This document shows, in pieces, positions 16,748 to 24,643 of a stretch of DNA of 64,000 bases; position 1 is the stretch's first letter; each line of letters begins with the position of its first letter. The position numbers were made by a program, and so were the translations under genes. The notes beneath the pieces are model-generated. The model was given only the letters and a program-made list of their open reading frames with translations, was not told the origin of the DNA and made no database searches. Source of the DNA: Mumia sp. Pv4-285 (lineage in GTDB: Bacteria; Actinomycetota; Actinomycetes; Propionibacteriales; Nocardioidaceae); NCBI RefSeq assembly GCF_041320275.1, contig NZ_CP162023.1:620001-684000 (forward strand), read 5' to 3'.

Positions 16748-16788
16748 CTGCGATGCCTCCCGCCGGAGCTCGTGGTGGACTCGCCGCC

Positions 16789-16848
16789 ACCCTAGTCAGG
16801 ATCCTCGGGACCGGCAGATCTGCCGGCCCCCACGATCCTGACTAGGGT
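16789..16848. promoter_or_regulatory. 60-bp nested palindrome between divergent glycan genes
   Basis: Perfect 15-bp outer arms (ACCCTAGTCAGGATC at 16789-16803, complement at 16834-16848) and a perfect 16-bp inner palindrome CCGGCAGATCTGCCGG (16811-16826) share one centre, 16818.5. The right end contains TAGGGT, the presumptive -10 of the glycosyltransferase gene, and the left arm holds the mirror-image TAGGGT on the minus strand. Confidence 0.7.
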
Positions 16849-16854
16849 CCCGTC
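16843..16854 (+). promoter_or_regulatory. Leaderless -10 element for the GT4 gene
   Basis: TAGGGT (16843-16848), six bases, ATG at 16855. The hexamer forms the end of the 60-bp palindrome, so a bound dimer would block initiation. Confidence 0.55.
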
Positions 16855-17958
16855 ATGCGGGTCCTCCACGTCGCCCCCGGTGACGCCATCGCGCGCATCC
16901 GCCCTCAGCTCGACGCCCAGCGGGAGCACGGCTACGACGTGCGCGTCGCCTGTGGACGGTCCTCCGACCGCAACTGGTCGAAGCTCGAGCCCTTCGATCC
17001 GCTGGACATCCCGTTCCCGCGTCGTCCGGACCCACGGCAGATCGCGAAGACACTGACTGCCCTCGTGCGGGAGTGTCGGCGGTGGCGCACGGACTACCTC
17101 CACCTCCATTCACCGGCGGTCGCACTCACGGTGCGCTGGGTGCCACGTGGGCTGTGGCCGACCGGGATGCGCGTGGTGTACACGGTGCACGGCTACGGCC
17201 ACCTCTGGCCGCCGCGGGGAATCACCGCACGAGGGGTGCAGCAGGCTGAGCGCATCCTCGCCGCCCGGACCGACCTCATGCTCTTCCAGAGCCGTGAGGA
17301 CCTCGCCGAGTCGCGAGCCCGCCGTTACCGCAGTCGGCTGCGCTATCTCGGCAACGGTGTCGAGGATGCGTGGTTCGACATGAGACCCCGGCCCCGCGTG
17401 GCCGACCGGCTCGAAGTCGTCTACGTCGGGCGGATCGTCGAGGAGAAAGGCGTGCGAGACCTCCTGGCCGCCGTCCAGGGACTCGATCGTGTCCGGCTCC
17501 ACCTCGTCGGCGAAGCGGAGCCGTCCGATCCAGCTCCGGTCGACCTCACCGAGGTCTCGAAGGGCAACGGCACCCCGACGCTCGTCCACGGCCGCGTCGA
17601 GCAGCCGCGCTTGCGGGAGCTCGTGGGTGCCGCCGACGTCCTCTGCCTCCCGAGCTACCGCGAAGGCGTCCCGCAGAGCGTGATCGAGGCGATGGCTGCG
17701 GGGAGACCGGCGATCGTCACCGATGTCAGAGGGTGCCGAGAGCTCGTCACGCACGAGCGCAACGGTCTCGTCGTGCCGACTCGCTCACCGGCCGCCCTAC
17801 GGGCGGCCCTGCGGCGGATGCGGGACATGCCGTCCGACGACTATCTCGCGATGTGCCGGGCCGCGAAGTTCTCCGTCGAGTCCGAGCGGCGCTTGGGCCA
17901 GGTCCACGCACGCCTCCTCGATGCCTACCAGGAGCTCGCCCCCGCCGCGGCCCGGTGA
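16855..17958 (+). CDS. Family 4 glycosyltransferase
   Basis: 367 residues with the GT-B fold. The C-terminal half carries VVYVGRIVEEKGVRDLL, VLCLPSYREGVPQSVIEAMAAGRPAIVTDVRGCRELV (the EX7E donor site) and NGLVVPT. The N-terminal half has HLHSPAVAL and YTVHGYGH. It adds a sugar from a nucleotide donor to a lipid-linked acceptor on the cytosolic face. It precedes the dehydratase-to-flippase operon by 65 bases. Donor and linkage cannot be deduced. Confidence 0.87.
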   Translation: MRVLHVAPGDAIARIRPQLDAQREHGYDVRVACGRSSDRNWSKLEPFDPLDIPFPRRPDPRQIAKTLTALVRECRRWRTDYLHLHSPAVALTVRWVPRGLWPTGMRVVYTVHGYGHLWPPRGITARGVQQAERILAARTDLMLFQSREDLAESRARRYRSRLRYLGNGVEDAWFDMRPRPRVADRLEVVYVGRIVEEKGVRDLLAAVQGLDRVRLHLVGEAEPSDPAPVDLTEVSKGNGTPTLVHGRVEQPRLRELVGAADVLCLPSYREGVPQSVIEAMAAGRPAIVTDVRGCRELVTHERNGLVVPTRSPAALRAALRRMRDMPSDDYLAMCRAAKFSVESERRLGQVHARLLDAYQELAPAAAR

Positions 17959-17983
17959 ACATGCGCTCACCCGTGCGGGTGGC

Positions 17984-17989
17984 TAGTCT
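17984..17989 (+). promoter_or_regulatory. Candidate -10 element for the aminosugar operon
   Basis: TAGTCT lies 35 bases before the GTG at 18024, which has GGAAGGGAG as ribosome binding site. A small hairpin (CACCCG TG CGGGTG, 17968-17981) precedes it. No -35 match was found, so initiation here is tentative. Confidence 0.35.
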
Positions 17990-18023
17990 GCGATGAGCCA
18001 ACCCTTTGGGGGAAGGGAGCTCG

Positions 18024-19850
18024 GTGGCTGTTGTGTCCCAACTGCTACGTCGGCATCGCACCGCGGTGCTCGTCGGTTTTGACGGACTCGCTTGGCTCGC
18101 GGCGACCGTCGCGGTCGTGATCGCGCGGTTCGACGGAGACCTGCGGGAGGTCAACCCACTCGGCACGGTGCTGCTGACCGCGATCCTGGCAGGCGTGTTC
18201 ACCGTGCTCGCGCGGGCCTTCCGCCTGCACAACGGGCGGGCGGTCACCGGCAGCATCGAGGAGGTCGCTCTGGTCAGCGGCGTCGCCCTCAGTGCTGGCC
18301 TCGTGGGGTTCTCGCTCAACTTCGTCACCGACCCGCTCTGGACGCCTCGTGCGGTGCCGATCGGTGCCACCGTCTGCGCGATCGCCATCATGGCCTGGGG
18401 TCGGGTGGCTTGGCGACGGTGGAACGAGCATGGCGCTCGATCGGTCCACCCTGGCGCGGCGCCGGTCCTGGTGGTCGGTGCCGGCGAGGGGGCGCGCCAG
18501 CTGATCCACGCGATCCGGCGTGATGCAGCTGTCGGGTGGGACCCGGTAGGGCTGATCGACGACGATCCGAGGAAGCGCCACCTGCGCATCGAGGGCGTCC
18601 CGGTGCTCGGGGGTCGAGGCGCGATCGCCGACGTCGTTCGCGACCGGGGCGTCGAGACGATCATCCTTGCGATCCCGTCGGCGCGGAGGAACCTCGTCCG
18701 CGCGGTTGCCGGCATCGCTGACGAGGTCGGCGTCGACGTGAAGGTTCTCCCGCCCGTGGCGGAGATCCTCGAGGGTCGGGTCGGTGTCGACGACGTGCGC
18801 GACCTCGACCTGACGGACCTGCTGGGTCGCGCTCAGATCCAGACCGACCTCAAGGGAATCGCGGACTGCCTCACGGGGCGCCGCGTCATGATCACCGGCG
18901 CAGGCGGCTCCATCGGGAGCGAGCTCTGCCTCCAGGTCCAGAGGCTCGGCCCGAGCCAGCTCGTCATGCTGGACCGCGACGAGTCCGCTCTGCACGCCAC
19001 TCAGATGGCCCTGCACGGCCGTGCGCCGATGGACACCGACGACATCGTCCTGGCCGACATCCGAGACGGCGACGCCATCGACGCGGTGTTCAGCTCCTAC
19101 CAGCCCGATGTTGTGTTCCACGCAGCGGCACTCAAGCACCTCCCCGTGCTTGAGCGGTTCCCCGGCGAGGCCGTGAAGACCAACGTCTGGGGAACGAAGA
19201 ACGTGCTCGACGCGGCGCGTGCGTCCGGCGTCGACCGTTTCGTGAACATCTCCACGGACAAGGCGGCGAACCCGATCAGCGTCCTCGGGTACACCAAGAG
19301 GGTCGCCGAAGGGCTCACTGCAGCGTGTGACCGCGACGGCGACGGGACTTACCTCAGCGTGCGGTTCGGGAACGTGCTGGGGAGTCGCGGATCGGTACTC
19401 ACGTCCTTCGTCCATCAGATCGCTGCGGGACTGCCGGTGACCGTCACCCACCCCGACGCGACTCGATACTTCATGACGATCGAGGAGGCGGTCGGCCTCG
19501 TGATCCAGGCGACGGCGATCGGGAACGGCGGCGAGGTCCTGGTGCTGGACATGGGCGAGGCCGTCAACATCCACGCCGTTGCACGTCGACTCATCGCGAT
19601 GTCGCACGCGTCGGTGGACGTCGAGTTCATCGGGCTGCGCCCAGGTGAGAAGGTGCACGAGGAGCTGTTCGGCGACGGTGAGGTCGACACGCGTCCGGAG
19701 CACCCGTCGGTCTCCCACGTCCGCGTGATGCCGCTCTCCTTCTCCGCCGTGCAGAGCCTCGACCCGTGGGCATCGCCACCTGCGGTCATCCGGGGTCTGC
19801 AGAGGCTGGCGCGTCAGCTCCCGCCCCGTCTCGTGGAGGAAGCGGGGTGA
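18024..19850 (+). CDS. Membrane nucleotide-sugar 4,6-dehydratase, PglF/WbpM/CapD type
   Basis: 608 residues: four N-terminal helices (to about 125), a CoA-binding-like Rossmann segment (VLVVGAGEGARQLIHAI), then the SDR catalytic domain (MITGAGGSIGSELC) with ISTDKAANP and LGYTKR. PglF/WbpM enzymes convert UDP-GlcNAc to the 4-keto-6-deoxy sugar. The catalytic Tyr position, Met in WbpM, appears to be Leu here. GTG at 18024 has a good ribosome site. The stop overlaps the next start (GTGA). The aminotransferase that follows supports a 4-keto product. Confidence 0.88.
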   Translation: MAVVSQLLRRHRTAVLVGFDGLAWLAATVAVVIARFDGDLREVNPLGTVLLTAILAGVFTVLARAFRLHNGRAVTGSIEEVALVSGVALSAGLVGFSLNFVTDPLWTPRAVPIGATVCAIAIMAWGRVAWRRWNEHGARSVHPGAAPVLVVGAGEGARQLIHAIRRDAAVGWDPVGLIDDDPRKRHLRIEGVPVLGGRGAIADVVRDRGVETIILAIPSARRNLVRAVAGIADEVGVDVKVLPPVAEILEGRVGVDDVRDLDLTDLLGRAQIQTDLKGIADCLTGRRVMITGAGGSIGSELCLQVQRLGPSQLVMLDRDESALHATQMALHGRAPMDTDDIVLADIRDGDAIDAVFSSYQPDVVFHAAALKHLPVLERFPGEAVKTNVWGTKNVLDAARASGVDRFVNISTDKAANPISVLGYTKRVAEGLTAACDRDGDGTYLSVRFGNVLGSRGSVLTSFVHQIAAGLPVTVTHPDATRYFMTIEEAVGLVIQATAIGNGGEVLVLDMGEAVNIHAVARRLIAMSHASVDVEFIGLRPGEKVHEELFGDGEVDTRPEHPSVSHVRVMPLSFSAVQSLDPWASPPAVIRGLQRLARQLPPRLVEEAG

Positions 19851-21022
19851 GGCGGCCGGCGACCGAGGCGCTGCCCGTCGTCCCCTTCGCACGCCCTGAC
19901 ATCGGCGAGGCGGAGATCGCCGCGGTGGTCCACGCCCTCCGTGAGGGTTGGGTGACGACCGGACCCGCGGCCGCCGAGTTCGAGGATGCCTTCTCTGCCT
20001 TCATGGGCAACGGTGTCGAAGCCGTGGCCGTGAGCTCGGCCACCGCCGGTCTCCACCTCGCCCTGGAAGCCTGCGGGATCGGTCCTGGCGACGAGGTGAT
20101 CGTGCCGACCTGGACGTTCACGGCCACGGCCGAGGTCGTCCGCTACCTCGGCGCCACGCCAGTCCTCGTCGATGTGGAGCCCAGGACGCTCAACATCGAT
20201 CGCGCGGCCTTCGCTGCCGCGATGACACCGCGCACGCGGGCGGTGATCGTCGTGCACTTCGCCGGTCTCGCGGCCGACACCGCCGGCATCGCCGCCCTGG
20301 CGCGCGAGCACGGGCTCAAGGTGATCGAAGATGCGGCCCACGCCCTGCCCAGCAGCCGTGATGGGGAGCTCGTCGGTGCCGCCGGCCAAGCGGACGCCAC
20401 AGTATTCAGCTTCTACGCGACGAAGGCAGTAACCACCGGCGAGGGTGGGATGCTCACGACGCGCGACCCCGGGATCGCCGCCCGGGTGCGCATCATGCGG
20501 TTGCACGGTATCGACCGCGACGCGTTCGACCGCTACCGGCGATCTTCGGCGTGGAGCTACGACGTCATCGCTCCCGGCTTCAAGAACAACCTCCCCGATC
20601 CTGCAGCGGCGATGGGCCGGGTACAGCTCGCTCGGGCGCACGCGATGAGGGACCAGCGAGAGCGCATCGCCGGACGCTACCTCGACGGGTGGGCGGACCT
20701 TCCGCTGGAGCTGCCGAGTCGAGCCGCACTCGGAGACCTTCATTCGTGGCACCTCTTCACCATTCGGCTGCGCGCCGACTCCGGGATCGGGCGAGACGCC
20801 TTCATCGACGCGCTCGCTCAGCGGGGGATCGGGAGCAGCGTCCATTTCATCCCGCTGCACCGGCTGACGTACTGGCGCCGGTCCCTCCACTTCGCGCCGG
20901 ATGCGTTCCCGGTCGCCGACGAGGTCTTCCCCAGGATCGTGAGCGTCCCCGTCTTCAGCGCGATGGCCGACAGCGAGGTCGAGCGCGTCACCCGGGCCGT
21001 ACGTGAGGTGCTGGAGGCGTGA
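19847..21022 (+). CDS. DegT/DnrJ/EryC1 sugar aminotransferase, PglE-like
   Basis: 391 residues. The PLP lysine is K193 in FYATKAVTTGEGGML, with the family segments GVEAVAVSSATAGLHLAL, DEVIVPTWTFTATAEVV and VIEDAAHALPS. It aminates a 4-keto nucleotide sugar with glutamate, the step after the PglF-type dehydratase. GTG at 19847 and the 4-base overlaps at both ends make the start secure. Ends in HFIPLHRLTYWR, typical for UDP-4-keto-6-deoxy-GlcNAc aminotransferases. Confidence 0.9.
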   Translation: MRRPATEALPVVPFARPDIGEAEIAAVVHALREGWVTTGPAAAEFEDAFSAFMGNGVEAVAVSSATAGLHLALEACGIGPGDEVIVPTWTFTATAEVVRYLGATPVLVDVEPRTLNIDRAAFAAAMTPRTRAVIVVHFAGLAADTAGIAALAREHGLKVIEDAAHALPSSRDGELVGAAGQADATVFSFYATKAVTTGEGGMLTTRDPGIAARVRIMRLHGIDRDAFDRYRRSSAWSYDVIAPGFKNNLPDPAAAMGRVQLARAHAMRDQRERIAGRYLDGWADLPLELPSRAALGDLHSWHLFTIRLRADSGIGRDAFIDALAQRGIGSSVHFIPLHRLTYWRRSLHFAPDAFPVADEVFPRIVSVPVFSAMADSEVERVTRAVREVLEA

Positions 21023-21630
21023 GGGCGGCCGTGGAGTCCGCGCTCGCGGGCATCGCCCTGGTGGTGACGGCTCCGCTCCTCCTGCTCATCGGACTCGTCG
21101 TCCGGGTCGAGACGCGTGGGCCCGCGCTGTTCCGCCAAGTCCGGATCGGCCGAGGAGGGCAGCCGTTCGAGATCGTGAAGTTCCGGACGATGCGCGCGGG
21201 GGCGGATGGGCGCGGTCTCGAGGTGACGGTTTCGGGCGACGCCCGTGTCACGAACGTGGGCCGATTCCTTCGCAGGACCAAGCTCGACGAGCTTCCCCAG
21301 CTGCTCAACGTCGTTCGGGGAGAGATGGGAATCGTGGGGCCACGTCCTGAGGTGCCGCGCTACGTCGCACTCTGGCCACCGGAGCTTCGTCACGAGATCC
21401 TCTCCGTCCCGCCGGGACTGACCGACCCGGCCACGATCGCCCTCCGCGATGAAGAGGTTGTCCTGTCGCAGCAGGTCGACCCCGAGCGCTACTACCGCGA
21501 GGTGCTGCTGCCGCGAAAGGCTCGGATGTATTCCTCGTACGTGCGTGACCGCAATGTCCGAGGCGATGTGCTCATCCTCGCGAAGACGGTTCGAGCCGTC
21601 GTGGTCCCGCGGGGCGCTGCCGGCCGATGA
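21019..21630 (+). CDS. Small PglC-like phosphoglycosyl transferase
   Basis: 203 residues: one N-terminal hydrophobic helix of the reentrant type, FEIVKFRTM, then the catalytic Asp-Glu pair in TKLDELPQLLNVVRGEMGIVGPRPE. Monotopic PGTs move a phosphosugar from UDP-sugar to undecaprenyl phosphate, starting glycan assembly. The usual KRxxD lead before the helix is not present (VRAAVES instead). It lies between the aminotransferase and the acetyltransferase with 4-base overlaps. The aminosugar made by this operon is the expected first sugar. Confidence 0.88.
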   Translation: MRAAVESALAGIALVVTAPLLLLIGLVVRVETRGPALFRQVRIGRGGQPFEIVKFRTMRAGADGRGLEVTVSGDARVTNVGRFLRRTKLDELPQLLNVVRGEMGIVGPRPEVPRYVALWPPELRHEILSVPPGLTDPATIALRDEEVVLSQQVDPERYYREVLLPRKARMYSSYVRDRNVRGDVLILAKTVRAVVVPRGAAGR

Positions 21631-22259
21631 CCCGATCGTCCGCGAAGGTCCGCCCAGCGAGCGAAGAGGATCTCGGGGCAATCGTCGAACTGCATCGAGC
21701 CTGTTTTCCCGGCTTCTTCCTCACTGATCTCGGTGCCACATTCCTGACCGAGCTCTACCGGGGGCTGCACGACCTTCCGTCCGGGGTGCTCGTCGCCGCG
21801 TACGACGATCGGCATCGTGTTCTGGGATACGCCGGCGGTTCTGGAGAGCAGCAGGACTTCTACCGAGAGCTGTTGCGGCGTCGAGGATGGAAGTTCGCGC
21901 TCGCCGCGTTGCCAGCCGTTGCGCGTCGGCCAACCATCGCCACGCGAGTTGCTCGGGGACGCACCCGGGCGCGGCGAGACGACGACACGCGAGCACCAGG
22001 TTGCCTCATGTCGTTGGGGGTGGATCCCAAACTTCAGTCGCGAGGCGTTGGCAGGGCGCTGGTAGGCGCCTTCGAAGAGGAGCTGCGCCACCGTGGATGC
22101 GCGGCGTACTGGCTGACGACGGACGAATCCGCCAACGACGCCGCCAACAACTTCTACACGCGCCTCGGCTTCCTGCGTTCACGCGTGGTCGTGACGCCGG
22201 AGGGGCGCCACCTCAATGAGTACACGAAGTCGCTGTCCGCTGATGGTGAGCGCCCATGA
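21627..22259 (+). CDS. GNAT N-acetyltransferase, probably of an aminosugar
   Basis: 210 residues. The acetyl-CoA loop is SRGVGRAL in LMSLGVDPKLQSRGVGRALV (about 130-150), followed by NDAANNFYTRLGF. It sits where PglD would act, after dehydratase and aminotransferase, yet PglD is a left-handed-helix enzyme; a GNAT doing this job recalls PseH and WecD. The middle (about 75-125) has an Arg-rich insert. ATG overlaps the preceding stop (ATGA). The 4-amino group acetylation is inferred from operon logic. Confidence 0.8.
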   Translation: MTRSSAKVRPASEEDLGAIVELHRACFPGFFLTDLGATFLTELYRGLHDLPSGVLVAAYDDRHRVLGYAGGSGEQQDFYRELLRRRGWKFALAALPAVARRPTIATRVARGRTRARRDDDTRAPGCLMSLGVDPKLQSRGVGRALVGAFEEELRHRGCAAYWLTTDESANDAANNFYTRLGFLRSRVVVTPEGRHLNEYTKSLSADGERP

Positions 22260-23527
22260 CCGCCAGCAACCGTCGTCTTCGGCTTCCCTCGGGTGCCGGG
22301 ATGATTGGAGCCTCTGCAACCATCGTTGCCCCGACCCTGGTCTCGGTCGGACTAGGGGCGCTCACGGCAATCGTGACGGCGCGTGAGCTCGGCCCGGAGG
22401 GGCGCGGCGAGATCTCGCTGGTGCTAGCGGTGGTGAGTATCAGCTCAGTCCTCCTCACGCTCGGCATCAACACGTCGGCACGGCTCGCTTTGGTGAGGCC
22501 CGAACACGGAGTCAGAGTGTCCGCCTACCTCGGAGCATCGATCCTGCTGGTCGCCGGGGAGGTGGTCCTCGTCGTCCTGGTCTTGATGGTGACTCCGCTG
22601 ATCGCGAGCTTCCAGTTCGCGGTAGGCGTGCTCTTCCTCGGAGCGCTGTATGCCGCGCTCTACCACTGCGCCGTCCTGGCGCGGGGCCTTCTGGTGACTT
22701 TCGGTGCTCTCTTCGCGACCTCGCTGTTCACGGCGGTCGGGCTGACGGTGACTTTCTCCATCTGTCTCGTGCTCGCCACCACGACGACCTCCGGCGTGAC
22801 TGCGTACCTCCTCGCGTTCGCTGTGGGACTCTCCGTCGAAGTCACGGGGCTGGTCTCCTTCGCGCGGCGCCGACGGCTGCTCACCATGCCCTCGGTGGAC
22901 CTTCGGCAGTGGCACGTACTCATCGGCCTGGGGCTTCCCGCACTGGGCGTCTCGGCTTCGCGGTCCTTCGTCTTCCGTTTTGACAGGTACCTCGTCGCAG
23001 TGTTTCTCGGCCTGGGTCCCGCAGGGATCTACTCCGTCGCCTCGACCCTGAGCGAAGCGCTCCGGATCGTACCGAGGGCACTCAGTGAGGTGGTGCTCCA
23101 TCGCATCGCCAGTGGTCGGAGTGATCACGGTGCCGTGGCGAGGGCGCGTGTCGTCCTGTTCATCGTCATCGCTCCCATGCTTCTTGGACTGGCTGTCTTC
23201 GCGCCGGAGGTGATCACGGTCCTCGTCGGACCTGAGTACCTTCCAGGGGTGACACCGCTCCGGATCCTGTTGATCGGAGAGGTTGCTGTCGCGTCGTTCT
23301 CCGTCGACCTGCACCACCTTGCGGGAATGGGGCACCTGGCCAGGGCAGGCACGCTCGGGATCATGGTCGCGGCCGCCGTCGTGATGCTTGATCTTCTGCT
23401 CATCCCGCTGCTGGGACTGCCGGGGGCTGCGCTCGCCAGCGTCGGCGGCTACTTCACCTTCGGAGTAGTCGCTCGTCTCGCCACGCGACGCGCAGTCCGC
23501 CGTGCTGATGTGGCAACAGCCGACTGA
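22256..23527 (+). CDS. Wzx-like lipid-linked oligosaccharide flippase
   Basis: 423 residues with about 12-14 membrane helices and the PST/MOP landmarks (TARELGPEGRGEISLVLAVVSI near the N-terminus; RFDRYLVAVFLGLGPAGIYSVASTLSEALRIVPRALSEVVL mid-protein). It moves undecaprenyl-linked repeat units to the outer leaflet. Last of five genes coupled by 4-base overlaps; a 117-base gap follows. The DNA here uses more A/T-ending codons than the flanking housekeeping genes, as often seen in variable glycan loci. Confidence 0.85.
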   Translation: MTASNRRLRLPSGAGMIGASATIVAPTLVSVGLGALTAIVTARELGPEGRGEISLVLAVVSISSVLLTLGINTSARLALVRPEHGVRVSAYLGASILLVAGEVVLVVLVLMVTPLIASFQFAVGVLFLGALYAALYHCAVLARGLLVTFGALFATSLFTAVGLTVTFSICLVLATTTTSGVTAYLLAFAVGLSVEVTGLVSFARRRRLLTMPSVDLRQWHVLIGLGLPALGVSASRSFVFRFDRYLVAVFLGLGPAGIYSVASTLSEALRIVPRALSEVVLHRIASGRSDHGAVARARVVLFIVIAPMLLGLAVFAPEVITVLVGPEYLPGVTPLRILLIGEVAVASFSVDLHHLAGMGHLARAGTLGIMVAAAVVMLDLLLIPLLGLPGAALASVGGYFTFGVVARLATRRAVRRADVATAD

Positions 23528-23644
23528 GAGGTCGTGCGAGCTGTTCGGGCCGGCGATCGAAGCAGATCCGGCTGTTGCCGCCTCCACGTACGAGTCGCGG
23601 CGTGCGACCCGCCCACTTACGCTCGACCAGTTGACGCCTAGCTC

Positions 23645-24631
23645 ATGCGGGGGAACATGCGGCTTCTGGTGACGGGTGGCGGAGGGTTCATCGGGTCCAA
23701 CCTCGTGCGCATTGCGATGAAACACCCCCGAGTGAGTGATGTCCGTGTGCTCGACGACTTCTCGACCGGTCGCGAGGAGAATCTCGTCGGTGTGCCGGTC
23801 GACCTTCAGCGCGGGTCGGTGCGCGATCCCTCCGCGCTCATGATGTCCCTGAGGGGCATCGACAGCGTGATCCATCTCGCCGCCATCCCGAGCGTTCCGC
23901 GATCGCTGGCCGATCCGCGCACCTCGTACGAGGTGAACGTCTCGGGCACTGTCGAGGTACTGGAGGCGTGTCGCGCCGTCGGCGTCGATCACGTGGTGGT
24001 CGCGTCGTCGAGCTCGGTGTACGGCGCAAACCCGGCCGAGTACAAGAACGAGCGTGGATGGGTTCGGCCGCTCAGTCCTTATGCGGCGAGCAAGCTCGCA
24101 GCGGAGCAGATCGCGCTGGCTTACCAGGAGTCGTTCGGTCTCAGCGTTTCCGCCTTCCGCTTCTTCAACGTCTATGGGCCTCGACAACCGGCCGGACACA
24201 CCTACTCCGCCGTCGTCCCAGTGTTCGTCGACGCGTTGCTTCGAGGGGCGCCTGTTCCCGTCCACGGTGACGGCGGGCAGACGCGTGACTTCACGTTCGT
24301 CGACGCCGTGTGTCGCGTGCTCATCGAGTCGGCGGTGACCGCGGGGGCGCACAGGGAACCGGTGAATCTTGCCTTCGGGACGCGCACGAGTGTCGTCGAG
24401 CTCATTGAGATGTTGGAGGCGGTGACGGGCAGAACGGCCACTATCGAGTGGCGCCCTCCGCGACCGGCCGACGTTCGAGCATCCCGCGCCGACGGTGGCC
24501 TCCTCCATCAGCTCTATCCCGTCGCCGAGCCGGTCCCGCTCCGAGATGGATTGCGCCGAACCGTGGACTGGTTCGCCACTCGTCCGACATCACACTCCTT
24601 CGATTCGTGGTCCAGCACGCTCCGCCCATAG
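23645..24631 (+). CDS. NAD-dependent 4-epimerase, UDP-GlcNAc/UDP-glucose type
   Basis: 328 residues of extended SDR: GGGGFIGSNL, DDFSTGREENL, HLAAIPSVPRSLADP, ASSSSVYG, catalytic YAASK, FFNVYGPRQ. The SVPRS and FFNVYGPRQP segments resemble WbpP/Gne-type epimerases of N-acetylated sugars. It supplies a galacto-configured donor for the glycan locus. Start is ATG 23645 or ATG 23657; the latter begins at the Rossmann motif and has GGGGGA upstream. Ends 12 bases before the helicase. Confidence 0.85.
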   Translation: MRGNMRLLVTGGGGFIGSNLVRIAMKHPRVSDVRVLDDFSTGREENLVGVPVDLQRGSVRDPSALMMSLRGIDSVIHLAAIPSVPRSLADPRTSYEVNVSGTVEVLEACRAVGVDHVVVASSSSVYGANPAEYKNERGWVRPLSPYAASKLAAEQIALAYQESFGLSVSAFRFFNVYGPRQPAGHTYSAVVPVFVDALLRGAPVPVHGDGGQTRDFTFVDAVCRVLIESAVTAGAHREPVNLAFGTRTSVVELIEMLEAVTGRTATIEWRPPRPADVRASRADGGLLHQLYPVAEPVPLRDGLRRTVDWFATRPTSHSFDSWSSTLRP

Positions 24632-24643
24632 ACTTGACCGGTT

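Noticed and set aside
22445-24508. A minus-strand open frame of about 687 codons opposite the flippase and epimerase
   Set aside because: Antisense shadow; Arg/His/Glu-rich, no domain.
24629-24643. TAGACT before the helicase as another leaderless -10
   Set aside because: The spacing to ATG is nine bases, outside the 6-7 seen elsewhere; the TAG is also the stop codon of the epimerase.
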